Notes: a model not told the origin generated them from the letters alone. A DNA stretch of 64,000 nucleotides from Rhizobium jaguaris (GCF_003627755.1 NZ_CP032694.1:1479501-1543500); one strand, 5' to 3'. Shown: positions 49,365 through 58,332, counted from the first letter of the stretch. Numbers and translations: made by a program.

Positions 49365-49386
49365 GAGCGGGCGGGTTGGCCCGCTC
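49365..49386 (-). promoter_or_regulatory. Hairpin in the dctP leader
   Basis: GAGCGGGC (49365-49372) pairs with GCCCGCTC (49379-49386), an 8-bp stem with a 6-nt loop, ending 22 nt upstream of the start codon next to the G-rich ribosome-binding site. Seen in sequence; effect on translation or mRNA stability is inference. Confidence 0.4.
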
Positions 49387-49486
49387 TTCGTGATCACGCT
49401 GCAACTAATCATGTCATCCGACGCGTTTCAAGTGCATCGAAAAATCATGCAACTGCTGATTTTGCATAATCCTTAAAGGACGAAAG

Positions 49487-51547
49487 TCAGGTGTCGCTGA
49501 GTTTCACGATCGTCTCCCGAAGGAAACTGTAACCCAGTGCGATACGCGCCGCGAGCTGTGTCGATGCGCCGTCGCCGCCATGGCCGCCCGAGTGGAATTC
49601 ATGGAACAGCGGATGATGGCCGAGGTCCTCCATGCGTGCCGCAAACCGCCGTGCATGTGAGGGATGAACCCGGTCGTCATTGCTGGAGCTTTCGATATAG
49701 ATGGGTGGATAGGCGATCTCCGAGGCCGGCTTCAGATTCTGCAGCGGCGAGTAGGAAAGCAGATAGTCCCGGTCCGTCTGATCGTCGGGATTGCCATATT
49801 CGTCGATCCAGGCCTGGCCGGCCGGGAAGACATGGAATCGGGTCATGTCGAGCACCGGCACCTGGCACCAGATCGCGCCGAAGTCGCGCGGATAGCGGGT
49901 CAGCATCACGCCGGTCAGCAGCCCGCCGTTGCTGCCGCCATTGGCGGCGATGCGCGACGGCTTGGTGTAGCCGCGGGCAACGAGATCGCGGGCAACAGCA
50001 GCAAAATCGGCGAAGGCTCTGTGGCGGCCATGACGTTTGGCGGAGCGATGCCAGTTCGGGCCGAGCTCGCCCCCGCCACGGATATAGGCCTGCACATAGG
50101 CGCCGCCCTGTTCCAGCCAGCGACCGATGACGCCGGAATATTGTGGACGGACCGAGAAATCGAAGCCGCCATAGCCGTACATCAGCACCGGCAGTTCGCC
50201 GCCGGTCCACGTCTTCGGCAAGACCAGCCGGTACGGCACCCGCGTCCCGTCTTCGGAAGTAGCTTCGAGCAATTCGGACGTCATGCCGTCGGTATCGAAG
50301 TATGCCGGCGAACTCGCGGTGTGAACGAGTTCGAGCGGCATCCTGCGGTCGGCAAGATCCAGGCGATAGCAGGAGGGCGGCTGCAGGAATCCTTCGCCAT
50401 AGACCTGCAGCGTGTCGTCGCCGAGATGCAGATCGGAATAAAGCGGCCAGACCGTCACTGTCTGGACATCGGTCGGCAGCGGGATTTCCTTGACGCCCGC
50501 ATCCGTCTTGGTCAGGTCGAAGACGAAAAGGCGTGGCTGCAGGTTGTCCGAAACGACGAAGACGCACCATTCGCGCATCAGCAGGAATTGCGATACCGAC
50601 TGGCGTTCGCCCGGCACGAACAACACACGCATCGCCTCAGCGCCGGCATCGGTGGCCAGCCGCGGCAAGGGTTGTATCGCCAGACTGCCGGCGGGTATGC
50701 GCTCATCGGTCTTGGCGAGCCAGAGGCAATAGGAATAGCTGAGGTGGACGTCGATATCCTTCGGCAGATCGACCCGTCGCAGCGAAAAATCCTGCTCTTT
50801 GACGAAAACGCTGGAATTGCCGATTTGGTGGCCTGTGATGAACAGGCGGATCGGTTTGGCCGTACCTTTCTTTGCGATGCCGGCAAGCACCGGATCGAAG
50901 ACCAGGCAGGAACCATAGACGTCGGTATCGGCGGTTGCGTAAAGCAGGGGTGCCTTTGCTGGTGGCTGACCACGTTTCAGACGGCGGCCGACGCGGGGCC
51001 AGCCTGAGCGCGTCGAAGAGAGGCGGTCGATCGAGCCGAAATACGCAATCTCGTCCCGGCTGAGCCAAGTTGCATGGCAACGCGCCGGCGGCGTGTCGAA
51101 CCCACCTTCAACGATGCTCTTGGCCTCGCAATCGAACTCCAGGAGACGTCCAAGATCTGAACCGCCGTCGGAGAGGCAAAGCAGCACCCGCGTCGGCTCC
51201 CAGGGGCAGGTTATCGCACCCCGCCAGAGCCAAAGCTTGTTCTCCGCTGCACAGAAAGCGTCGAGATCGAAGATCGGCTCCCAGGGCGCATTGGGCAAGG
51301 GCGTGAGACCGGCCGGCAGCCGAAACCACATGCCGAGGGGGTGATCTGGGCTGCGATGGAAGTCGAATAGCCAATTACCACGGCGCACCGCCTGGATCAG
51401 CCGGTCCTCGCGCTCGATCAGCGCTTTGATCGCCGCACTGTCCGCTTCGAATTCGGGCGTCATCAGGGCCTGCTCAGATTTTGCATCCCTCTCGGCGACG
51501 AATTGTAGGGTCAGTGGATCGTCGGCATGCTCGAGATGGAGATTCAT
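49487..51547 (-). CDS. Prolyl oligopeptidase family serine peptidase (S9A)
   Basis: 686 residues from ATG 51547 (AGG at about 6 nt; a frame 23 codons longer lacks a good site). The first 400 residues form the beta-propeller domain typical of prolyl oligopeptidase. The C-terminal alpha/beta hydrolase has the nucleophile in NGGSNGGLL, the Asp in ESSSNDDRVHP and the His in HSGGHGGDGA, all intact. No signal peptide is visible, so it is likely cytoplasmic. It degrades short proline-containing peptides; substrate undefined. Confidence 0.9.
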   Translation of the reverse strand: MNLHLEHADDPLTLQFVAERDAKSEQALMTPEFEADSAAIKALIEREDRLIQAVRRGNWLFDFHRSPDHPLGMWFRLPAGLTPLPNAPWEPIFDLDAFCAAENKLWLWRGAITCPWEPTRVLLCLSDGGSDLGRLLEFDCEAKSIVEGGFDTPPARCHATWLSRDEIAYFGSIDRLSSTRSGWPRVGRRLKRGQPPAKAPLLYATADTDVYGSCLVFDPVLAGIAKKGTAKPIRLFITGHQIGNSSVFVKEQDFSLRRVDLPKDIDVHLSYSYCLWLAKTDERIPAGSLAIQPLPRLATDAGAEAMRVLFVPGERQSVSQFLLMREWCVFVVSDNLQPRLFVFDLTKTDAGVKEIPLPTDVQTVTVWPLYSDLHLGDDTLQVYGEGFLQPPSCYRLDLADRRMPLELVHTASSPAYFDTDGMTSELLEATSEDGTRVPYRLVLPKTWTGGELPVLMYGYGGFDFSVRPQYSGVIGRWLEQGGAYVQAYIRGGGELGPNWHRSAKRHGRHRAFADFAAVARDLVARGYTKPSRIAANGGSNGGLLTGVMLTRYPRDFGAIWCQVPVLDMTRFHVFPAGQAWIDEYGNPDDQTDRDYLLSYSPLQNLKPASEIAYPPIYIESSSNDDRVHPSHARRFAARMEDLGHHPLFHEFHSGGHGGDGASTQLAARIALGYSFLRETIVKLSDT

Positions 51548-51670
51548 AAGGGACCTGATACGCCATTGATGAAGTGAATCATATATAATCAAATCAAAAT
51601 ACATTCGGGGAAGCAACAGGGCTTCCCCGAATGTATTCTGTCAAAGAGTTTTGGGAGGCTTATCCCGCCC

Positions 51671-52561
51671 TCAGCGCATAACCCTGGCACTGGCCTCAGC
51701 GATCAAGTTAGTTGCAGGCGCGGAGCTGCCTTTGTACTTGAGCGTCACGACCTTGTAGCCCTCTCTTTCGAGGCGCGTTAGAAGGGTCGGGAGCATGATG
51801 GCAGTGCGCTGGTGGATGTCGTGCATCAGGATGATGCCGCGTCCGCGCTGGTGCAGCTGATTCATGGTGCGCGTCACGACGGCGGCGGGCGTCGAGTTGA
51901 AATAGTCCTTGCTGTCGATATCCACATCCATGACGACAAGATCGCGCATGGCGACGGCGGTGCGCAGGCGCTTGGAATCGGCGAGATAGGGGAAGCGGAA
52001 GAAGGAGACATCCGTGCCGATGACCTTGGCGACGGCGTGTTCGCCGTGAACGATCTCGGCCATCGCCATGTCGAAGCTCATCTTGTCGAGATCGGGGTGG
52101 CGGAAGGTGTGGCTGCCGATGGTGTCGCCGTCATCAAAGACCTTGCGGGCCGTCGCCGGATGCGCTTGCGCCATCTCGCCAACCATCATGAACGTCGCCT
52201 TGACGCCGAATTTGTCGAGCGTGGAGAGGATGCGCTCCGTCTTGCCTGGTGCCGGACCGTCGTCGAAGCTCAGAATGACTTCCTTGTCGCCAAGTTTGAG
52301 GTCGTGCAGCGAGGCGACTTCGAGTGTGCGTCCGGCCAGGTGATGCGGGCCGCCGGTATCGCCTGTTTCTCTGGTTTCAAGCTCGGCGCCGGCCCATTTG
52401 GTCGGCTCCATGTCGACGGGGTCATTGGCCTTCAACGGCTTATGATGCGGCTCGTCCGCAGCATAGCTCGTCTTCAGCGACGCGTCGTTGCCCGGCTTTG
52501 TAGCGCAGCCGGCAAGAGTTAGGGACACGGCAAGGCCGGCCAGGAGAAGACGAAAGGTCAT
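51671..52561 (-). CDS. Polysaccharide deacetylase family lipoprotein
   Basis: 296 residues. A lipoprotein signal ends at LTLAGC (Cys19), so the protein should be membrane-anchored in the periplasm. The NodB homology domain has ILSFDDGPAPGKTERILSTL (motif 1), SHTFRHP (motif 2, metal His residues) and FFRFPYLADSKR (motif 3). The catalytic residues of carbohydrate esterase family 4 are present. Substrate is probably peptidoglycan or another N-acetylated polysaccharide. A near-consensus CtrA-type site lies upstream. Confidence 0.87.
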   Translation of the reverse strand: MTFRLLLAGLAVSLTLAGCATKPGNDASLKTSYAADEPHHKPLKANDPVDMEPTKWAGAELETRETGDTGGPHHLAGRTLEVASLHDLKLGDKEVILSFDDGPAPGKTERILSTLDKFGVKATFMMVGEMAQAHPATARKVFDDGDTIGSHTFRHPDLDKMSFDMAMAEIVHGEHAVAKVIGTDVSFFRFPYLADSKRLRTAVAMRDLVVMDVDIDSKDYFNSTPAAVVTRTMNQLHQRGRGIILMHDIHQRTAIMLPTLLTRLEREGYKVVTLKYKGSSAPATNLIAEASARVMR

Positions 52562-52616
52562 CGGAATCGCTCAACAATATATTAATGAATGTTGGGCGCA
52601 TTTTTTCCGATTATGG

Positions 52617-52631
52617 TTAATGATCGGTTAG
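52617..52631 (-). promoter_or_regulatory. Possible CtrA-type site upstream of the deacetylase
   Basis: TTAATGATCGGTTAG fits TTAA-N7-TTAA with one mismatch (last A is G). It lies about 56-70 bp upstream of the deacetylase start. Chance matches in an AT-rich gap are common, so this is weak. Confidence 0.25.
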
Positions 52632-52768
52632 TTTTGATGCACGGATGCCACAGGAATTAACCGTTTTTAGAGCGCTGCGCGTTCATGCGAACGAGCAAAG
52701 ATTTATATAACGCTTTGAAATTTAAGCATCTTAACCGCTGAAGGTGATTTCATCTGAAGCGGCGTGCT

Positions 52769-54658
52769 TTAACCGGCCATCCCGCTCTCATACTCCGATG
52801 AGAGCTCAAGCCACTGCTCTTCGGCGACAGCCAGCTTTTCAGCCGCGTCGGAGCGCTGTTTGGCTTTCTCGGCTGCCTTGGCGGGTGCTTTCTCATAGAG
52901 AGCAGGATCTGCAAGTTCCGCATCAAGCGCCTGAATCAGTTTCTCCAGCTTGCCGGTCAAGGATTCGATTTCGTTGATCTTTTTCTTGAGCGGCGCGAGC
53001 GAGGCGCGGCGGTCGGCGTTGAGCTTGCGCTGATCTGCCTTGGAGACCGAATCATCGGCGCCGTTCGTCTTGGCCTTGTCGTCCCTCGGCTTCGGGCTGG
53101 CGACAACGAGGCTGCGATAATCTTCCAGGTCGCCGTCGAAGGTGGAAACCGTGCCGTCGCGCACCAGCCACAGCCGGTCGACGGTCGCCTCGATGAGATG
53201 GCGGTCGTGCGAGATCAGGATGACCGCGCCGGAATAGTCGTTCAGCGCCTGGATCAGCGCATTGCGGCTGTCGATGTCGAGGTGGTTGGTCGGTTCGTCG
53301 AGGATCAGAAGGTTGGGTGCATCGAAGGCGGCGAGACCCATCAGCAGCCGCGCCTTTTCACCACCGGAGAGATCCTTCACCTGCGTGTCCATCTTCTCTG
53401 TCGCAAGCCCCATCTGCGCGACGCGGGCGCGTACCTTCGCCTCCGGCGCGTCGGGCATGCGGCGGCGCACATGCTCGACAGCCGTCTGGTTTGGGATGAG
53501 ATCGTCGAGCTGATGCTGCGCGAAAAAGCCGATCTTAAGATTCGACGCCAGCTTCACATCGCCGCTTTCGGCATCGAGACGACCGGAAACGAACTTCGCG
53601 AAGGTGGATTTGCCGTTGCCATTGGAGCCGAGTAGGGCGATGCGGTCGTCGGCATCGATGCGCAGGTTGAGGCGTTTCAGGATCGGCTTGCCGGGCTCGT
53701 AGCCGACCGCGCCGCCACTGACGGCGATGATCGGCGAGGCTGCCTGCTTTTCCGGCTCGGGAAAGCTGAAACCCATAACATGATCTTCGATGACGGCGGC
53801 GACTGTGCCCATGCGCTCCAGCGCCTTGACGCGCGATTGCGCCTGCCGGGCCTTCGTCGCCTTGGCCTTGAAGCGGTCGATGAAGCTCTGCAGGTGCTTG
53901 CGCGCCGCTTCGTTCTTCGCTTTCGCCTTCATCTGCAGTTCGTCGGCCTCCGCCTTCTGCCGCTCGAACTGGTCGTAGGAACCGCGATAGAAGGTGAGCT
54001 TCTTCTGATCGAGATGGACGATGGAATTGACGGCCGTGTTCAACAGGTCGCGGTCATGCGAGATGATGATGACCGTGTGCGGATAGCGGCGGATGTAATC
54101 TTCCAGCCAGAGCGTGCCTTCGAGGTCGAGATAGTTGGTCGGCTCGTCCAGCAGCAGCAGGTCCGGCTCAGAGAACAATACGGCCGCGAGCGCCACGCGC
54201 ATGCGCCAGCCGCCGGAAAAGGAGGAGGCGGGGCGCAGCTGTGCGTCATGGTCGAAACCGAGACCGGCCAGGATGCTGGCGGCGCGCGCTTCGGCGGAAT
54301 GGGCGCCAATATCGGCAAGGCGTGTCTGGATGTCGGCGATGCGATGCGGATCGGTCGCTGTTTCGGCTTCCGCGAGCAGGGCGGTGCGTTCCTTGTCGGC
54401 CTTCAGCACGATCTCGATCAGCGGCTCTTCAGTGCCAGGTGCTTCCTGTGCCACCTGGCCGATGCGGGCATTGCGCGGGATCGAGACCGAGCCGCTCTCG
54501 GCAGCAAGATCGCCTGTGATGACCCGGAACAGCGTCGACTTGCCGGCGCCATTCTTGCCGACAAGCCCCGCCTTCGTGCCCGCCGGAAGCGTCACGCTGG
54601 CATTGTCTATGAGGAGGCGGCCGGCAATGCGGGCGGAAAGCTCGGAAATCGAAATCAT
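52769..54658 (-). CDS. ABC-F family ATP-binding protein (Uup/YheS-like)
   Basis: 629 residues with two ABC domains and no membrane segments. Domain 1: Walker A VGKNGAGKSTLF, signature FSGGWRMRVALAAVLF, Walker B LLLLDEPTNYLD. Domain 2: LGSNGNGKSTFAK, LSGGEKARLLMG, LLILDEPTNHLD. A linker helix between them and a C-terminal coiled coil (about 540-620) are seen. The first signature resembles YheS more than EttA. ABC-F proteins act on stalled ribosomes; the exact role is unknown. Confidence 0.92.
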   Translation of the reverse strand: MISISELSARIAGRLLIDNASVTLPAGTKAGLVGKNGAGKSTLFRVITGDLAAESGSVSIPRNARIGQVAQEAPGTEEPLIEIVLKADKERTALLAEAETATDPHRIADIQTRLADIGAHSAEARAASILAGLGFDHDAQLRPASSFSGGWRMRVALAAVLFSEPDLLLLDEPTNYLDLEGTLWLEDYIRRYPHTVIIISHDRDLLNTAVNSIVHLDQKKLTFYRGSYDQFERQKAEADELQMKAKAKNEAARKHLQSFIDRFKAKATKARQAQSRVKALERMGTVAAVIEDHVMGFSFPEPEKQAASPIIAVSGGAVGYEPGKPILKRLNLRIDADDRIALLGSNGNGKSTFAKFVSGRLDAESGDVKLASNLKIGFFAQHQLDDLIPNQTAVEHVRRRMPDAPEAKVRARVAQMGLATEKMDTQVKDLSGGEKARLLMGLAAFDAPNLLILDEPTNHLDIDSRNALIQALNDYSGAVILISHDRHLIEATVDRLWLVRDGTVSTFDGDLEDYRSLVVASPKPRDDKAKTNGADDSVSKADQRKLNADRRASLAPLKKKINEIESLTGKLEKLIQALDAELADPALYEKAPAKAAEKAKQRSDAAEKLAVAEEQWLELSSEYESGMAG

Positions 54659-54707
54659 GGCGCGGTTTTGGCCGAACTCCGCGCCGAAGGCAAGAGCCGG
54701 AGCGCGC

Positions 54708-55211
54708 TTAGGCGTGAGTGCTGCCCGCTTGCTCCAACGGGCCGGCGCGGTCCTTCAGCCTCTCCGTCAGTTCGGTTTCATAGAGCAGCAGATTGCTGAG
54801 GAACGCATTGAGTCTGTCCATGGCCGCGGCATGCGCCGCCGTTTCGGTCTTGCGGGCGAAGCTCTGTTTTTTCACCAGTCCCTCGGCCAGTTGATCGGCG
54901 ACCTCGCGCAGCATCTCGGCGGCGTCGATCTCGGATTTCCGGGCGACCAGGCCGCAATGGCTGACGAGGCGATATTTCAGGCCGATCTCGTCGAGACTGG
55001 CTTGCGAAGGGGCAGGGCCGAGCGCTGCGATCTCGCTGGCAATCGTACGATCCGAGCCGTGGAGAGCCTCATGGAAAAGCTGGTAGTTGCGCGGCAGGGC
55101 CTTGACCCTCAGCTTGGCCATGTGGCGGCCGATCATCTCGAGATCAGTCGCTGCCTCGCCGTCGTCATTGCCGATGGGATACGCCGAAACACCCGCGTGC
55201 GAACTCTTCAT
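54708..55211 (-). CDS. Orphan domain protein resembling the N-terminus of rhizobial diguanylate cyclases
   Basis: 167 residues, largely helical. The run ALPRNYQLFHEALHG and then SLDEIGLKYRLVSHCGLVAR resemble the region that precedes the GGDEF domain in many rhizobial diguanylate cyclases, as I remember them. Here the protein ends after a possible coiled coil (LLLYETELTERLKDR) with no GGDEF domain. No other domain, signal peptide or membrane segment is visible. Function unknown: it could be a degenerate cyclase or a regulator that pairs with full-length relatives. It lies 49 bp upstream of the ABC-F gene on the same strand. Confidence 0.7.
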   Translation of the reverse strand: MKSSHAGVSAYPIGNDDGEAATDLEMIGRHMAKLRVKALPRNYQLFHEALHGSDRTIASEIAALGPAPSQASLDEIGLKYRLVSHCGLVARKSEIDAAEMLREVADQLAEGLVKKQSFARKTETAAHAAAMDRLNAFLSNLLLYETELTERLKDRAGPLEQAGSTHA

Positions 55212-55364
55212 GCCTACTCTCTGACTGCTATCCGCTGATATATCTTGTCAACCTGCAGGCCCGCAGGTTAATACGACATGAACGCAGCTTCATATCGATG
55301 TGATCTTGCAGCAAAATTAGACAATCGGGCAACGCGTGACTGTATCGAGGAACAGTGGCTCGCG

Positions 55365-55393
55365 CAGCGACGGCCCCTAGCGGGCCGTCGCTG
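55365..55393 (-). terminator. Hairpin after the quinone oxidoreductase-like gene
   Basis: CAGCGACGGCCC (55365-55376) pairs with GGGCCGTCGCTG (55382-55393), a perfect 12-bp stem with a 5-nt loop. It starts 11 bp beyond the stop on the minus strand. There is no T-run, so it may stabilise the mRNA 3' end rather than terminate. Confidence 0.65.
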
Positions 55394-55403
55394 GGATTCA
55401 GGA

Positions 55404-56423
55404 TCAGGCGAAGCCTTCGAGGACGACCTTGCCGATCGTCGATCCGCTTTCGAGCTGGGCATGCGCCTTCTTCAGGTTTTCCGCGTTGATCGGTCCGAGA
55501 TGCTGCGTCGCGGTCGTCCGGATCCTGCCTTCGTCAGCGGCAGCGGAAACCTCGTCGAGGATCCGGCCCTGCTCGCCCATGTCGGGCGTCCCATAGATCG
55601 GCCGGGTGAACATCAGCTCGTGGTGGATCGACACCGCCTTGCGCTTGAACAGCATGATGTCGAATCCGGCCGGATCGTCGATCAGGCAGAAGCGTCCCTG
55701 CGGTGCGATCAGTTCCGCGATCTCGCTGACGTGTTCTTTCGTCTGCGTCGTGGAGAACACGAAGGCGGGCGCACCGATGCCGAGCGTGGCGATCTGCTGG
55801 GCGAGCGGCTTTGTATGGTCGATGACGTAGTGGGCGCCGAGCGAGCGGACGAATGCCTGCGTCTCCGGCCGAGAGGCGGTCGCGATCACCGTCAGATCGG
55901 TGAACTGACGAGCAATCTGGATGGCGATCGATCCGACGCCGCCGGCTCCGCCGATGATGACAATAGCGGGCGCGGCACCGGGCACCGGCTTCTTCACCTC
56001 GAGGCGGTCGAAGAAAGCCTCCCATGCCGTGAGCGAGGTCAGCGGCAGGGCCGCCGCATGCGCCCAGCCGAGCTTGGCGGGCTTGTGGCCGACGATGCGT
56101 TCGTCGACGAGGTGGAATTCGGCATTGGTGCCGGGCCGGGTGATCGACCCCGCATACCAGACCGCGTCGCCGACCTTGAACTTGGTCACCTCGGGGCCGA
56201 CGGCGGCAACGATGCCGGCCGCGTCCCAGCCGACGATCTTCCACTCCGCGCCGGGCGCCGGCGGCGTGCTGCGGCGGACCTTGTAGTCGACCGGGTTCAC
56301 GGAGATGGCCTTGACCTCGACGAGGATGTCACGGCCCTCAGGGGAAGGTTTCGGAAGGTCGATATCGACGAGCGAATCCGACGCGGTGATCGGCGACGGG
56401 GTTTTGTATCCGACTGCTTTCAT
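55404..56423 (-). CDS. Zinc-type alcohol dehydrogenase-like/quinone oxidoreductase family protein
   Basis: 339 residues of the medium-chain dehydrogenase family. The N-terminal KAVGYKTPSPITASDSLVDI and VDYKVRRSTPP, then GWDAAGIVAAVGPEV, LTSLTAWEAFF and the Rossmann IIGGAGGVGSIAIQIA match the quinone oxidoreductase-like group without catalytic zinc ligands. It likely reduces quinones or enones with NADPH. AAGGGA lies 8 nt before the start. It follows an HbpS-like gene (36 bp) and shares a divergent region with an HxlR regulator. Confidence 0.88.
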   Translation of the reverse strand: MKAVGYKTPSPITASDSLVDIDLPKPSPEGRDILVEVKAISVNPVDYKVRRSTPPAPGAEWKIVGWDAAGIVAAVGPEVTKFKVGDAVWYAGSITRPGTNAEFHLVDERIVGHKPAKLGWAHAAALPLTSLTAWEAFFDRLEVKKPVPGAAPAIVIIGGAGGVGSIAIQIARQFTDLTVIATASRPETQAFVRSLGAHYVIDHTKPLAQQIATLGIGAPAFVFSTTQTKEHVSEIAELIAPQGRFCLIDDPAGFDIMLFKRKAVSIHHELMFTRPIYGTPDMGEQGRILDEVSAAADEGRIRTTATQHLGPINAENLKKAHAQLESGSTIGKVVLEGFA

Positions 56424-56459
56424 GGGAATTTCCCTTCGATTTGAACGTGGTGTGTCGAG

Positions 56460-56879
56460 TCACTGACCGAACTTGCGCAGTGCTTCCTCGCCGGCTTCCT
56501 GGTCCTGGGCCCAGCTACCGCCGGAAATCCCGAGGCCGCCGATAATCGCGCCGCCTTCCATGATCGGGAAGCCGCCCGCGGCCGCCATGACGCGGGGAAC
56601 GTGCCTGAGGTTCGACGCACCGCGATCGTCCAGCAGGTCGACCCACTGGGCGGTCGACAGGCCGAACGAGGCCGCGGTGTAGGCCTTGTCGATTGCGATG
56701 TTGACCGCCAGGTACGAGCTTCTGTCGCTGCGCTCGAACGCCTTCAGGTTGCCTGCGGCGTCAACGATGGCGACGACCGGCTCGAAGCCGACGCGTGCAG
56801 CGGCGGCGATGGTCTCTGCGATCAGCCTTGCGGCGGCCTCGCGGGTGATCGAACGGGATGTAAAACTGTTTTCCGACAT
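56460..56879 (-). CDS. HbpS-like/GlcG family protein
   Basis: 139 residues of the GlcG/HbpS (DUF336) family, with AARLIAETIAAAARVGFEPV, VVAIVDAAGNLKAFERSD and the C-terminal GGFPIMEGGAIIGGLGISGG motif. HbpS of Streptomyces binds haem and senses redox stress; GlcG is of unknown function. No signal peptide is apparent here. It is first in the likely operon hbpS-like - oxidoreductase, divergent from an HxlR-type regulator. Confidence 0.88.
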   Translation of the reverse strand: MSENSFTSRSITREAAARLIAETIAAAARVGFEPVVAIVDAAGNLKAFERSDRSSYLAVNIAIDKAYTAASFGLSTAQWVDLLDDRGASNLRHVPRVMAAAGGFPIMEGGAIIGGLGISGGSWAQDQEAGEEALRKFGQ

Positions 56880-57226
56880 GGATCATTCCTTTGCGCTGCT
56901 GGTGTTTCCCGGATACCGGTGGTGGCCGGAACATCCTTCCAGTGAGCGCCATGTAGCGGTTCCTGCCCGACCGGGGGATACGCACAACGTTTGCCTATAG
57001 TATCGTTCTGGATACCGTCGATCGGTCGCGCCGGCCGCCATGCAACGAGAAAGTCTATTTTATATCAGTGATTTGCGTAGTGGTCCCGTGGAACCTGTGA
57101 AGTGGAGGCTGCACCGATGGCGCCTCCGCGGCTGCGACGAGCCGCCTTGCAGCGGCATCCGAAATCCAATACGCAAATGCGAGTGGTACATGCCAACACG
57201 TATGTACATATCAGAAGGATACTGTC
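56880..57226. other. Divergent regulatory region between the HbpS-like and HxlR genes
   Basis: 347 bp with no convincing gene. It holds an inverted repeat at 56999-57016 and the perfect palindrome TATGTACATA at 57201-57210, 16 bp before the HxlR start. Promoters for both directions must lie here. Confidence 0.5.
56999..57016. promoter_or_regulatory. Candidate HxlR operator
   Basis: AGTATCGTTCTGGATACC contains the inverted repeat GTATC-N6-GATAC. A related half-site GGATACT is at 57217-57223 next to the HxlR start. The site lies about 120 bp from the HbpS-like start and suits a divergent autoregulator. Confidence 0.45.
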
Positions 57227-57592
57227 ATGGCCAAGGTCCGCCATTCGCGTTTCGACTGCAATCCCGGCTGCTCGGTGGAAGCCGCCATCAGCCTGATCGA
57301 CGGCAAGTGGAAGTGCGTCGTCCTTTTCCATCTGCTTGCAGGCACGATGCGCTTCAACGAGATCCGCCGGCAGGTCAGCGGTGTCACTCAACGGACGCTG
57401 ACAAACCAGCTGCGCGAACTCGAGGAGGACGGCCTCATCGAGCGGAAGGTCTACGCGCAGGTCCCGCCCAAGGTCGAGTACAGCATCTCGCCACTCGGCA
57501 GGAGCCTCGAGCCGATCCTCATCGCACTGAAGGCCTGGGGTGACGGCAACATCGGTCGCTTCGGCAAGCCCACGGCCGCAAACGCCGCCTGA
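57227..57592 (+). CDS. HxlR family transcriptional regulator
   Basis: 121 residues. The winged helix-turn-helix has IDGKWKCVVLFHLLAGTMRFN, then VSGVTQRTLTNQLRELEEDG and the wing VYAQVPPKVEYSISPLGRSL, the HxlR hallmark. Cysteines at 11, 15 and 30 could sense oxidants or electrophiles, as Cys6 does in YodB. Its divergent neighbours, a quinone oxidoreductase-like enzyme and an HbpS-like protein, are the probable targets. Confidence 0.92.
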   Translation: MAKVRHSRFDCNPGCSVEAAISLIDGKWKCVVLFHLLAGTMRFNEIRRQVSGVTQRTLTNQLRELEEDGLIERKVYAQVPPKVEYSISPLGRSLEPILIALKAWGDGNIGRFGKPTAANAA

Positions 57593-57864
57593 TTGCCCGG
57601 ATGCGGTATGTGCCGCTCTCCGTTGCTCGCTGTGTGACCGCCTCCGACACTTTCTACGGTGCGGCTGACGGCGCTCAATCGCTATTCTATGAATAAATCA
57701 GAGCGAGCCCAGTGGCGGTTTCCCGTTGCCGGGTCACCTTTGGCTGGCTCCGAATCGGTCACGCCGACTATGACAGCAGCGTGAAATTGGCGCATCCCCC
57801 TTGTTTTCAGGCTGTGGGGCGGGTAAACACCGCCCACTTTTCTCTGACGACAAGGAATTGACCC

Positions 57865-58287
57865 ATGGCGATTGAACGCACTTTCTCGATGATCAAGCCG
57901 GACGCAACCAAGCGTAACCTGACCGGCGCCATCACCAAGGTTTTTGAAGACAACGGCCTGCGCGTCATCGCCTCCAAGCGCGTCTGGATGAGCAAGCGCG
58001 AAGCCGAAGGCTTCTACGCCGTTCACAAGGAACGTCCGTTCTTCGGCGAACTCGTCGAAGGCATGACCTCCGGCCCGACCATCGTTCAGGTCTTGGAAGG
58101 CGAAAATGCAATCCTGAAGAACCGCGAAATCATGGGTGCCACAAACCCGGCCAATGCCGCGGAAGGCACGATCCGCAAGACCTTTGCTCTTTCGATCGGC
58201 GAAAACTCCGTTCACGGCTCGGACGCTCCGGAAACTGCAGCCGTGGAAATCGCCTACTGGTTCTCCGAAACCGAAATCGTCGGCTGA
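57865..58287 (+). CDS. ndk: Nucleoside diphosphate kinase
   Basis: 140 residues, normal length. [20 protein letters not shown] is the family start, and the phospho-histidine is His117 in [13 protein letters not shown]. It balances nucleoside triphosphate pools. The 272-bp upstream gap contains no recognisable gene; it includes GGTCAC direct repeats of unknown meaning. A strong terminator follows. Confidence 0.97.
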   Translation: MAIERTFSMIKPDATKRNLTGAITKVFEDNGLRVIASKRVWMSKREAEGFYAVHKERPFFGELVEGMTSGPTIVQVLEGENAILKNREIMGATNPANAAEGTIRKTFALSIGENSVHGSDAPETAAVEIAYWFSETEIVG

Positions 58288-58332
58288 ATCAGTCATTCAG
58301 CCTTCGCGCTGAAGAGATTGAATTAATGGAAG

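Noticed and set aside
53198..54799. Open frames on the plus strand opposite the ABC-F gene
   Set aside because: Shadows of an intact ABC-F gene with both Walker motifs.
57593..57864. GGTCAC direct repeats upstream of ndk
   Set aside because: Two 6-mers are too short to call an operator; noted only within the ndk entry.
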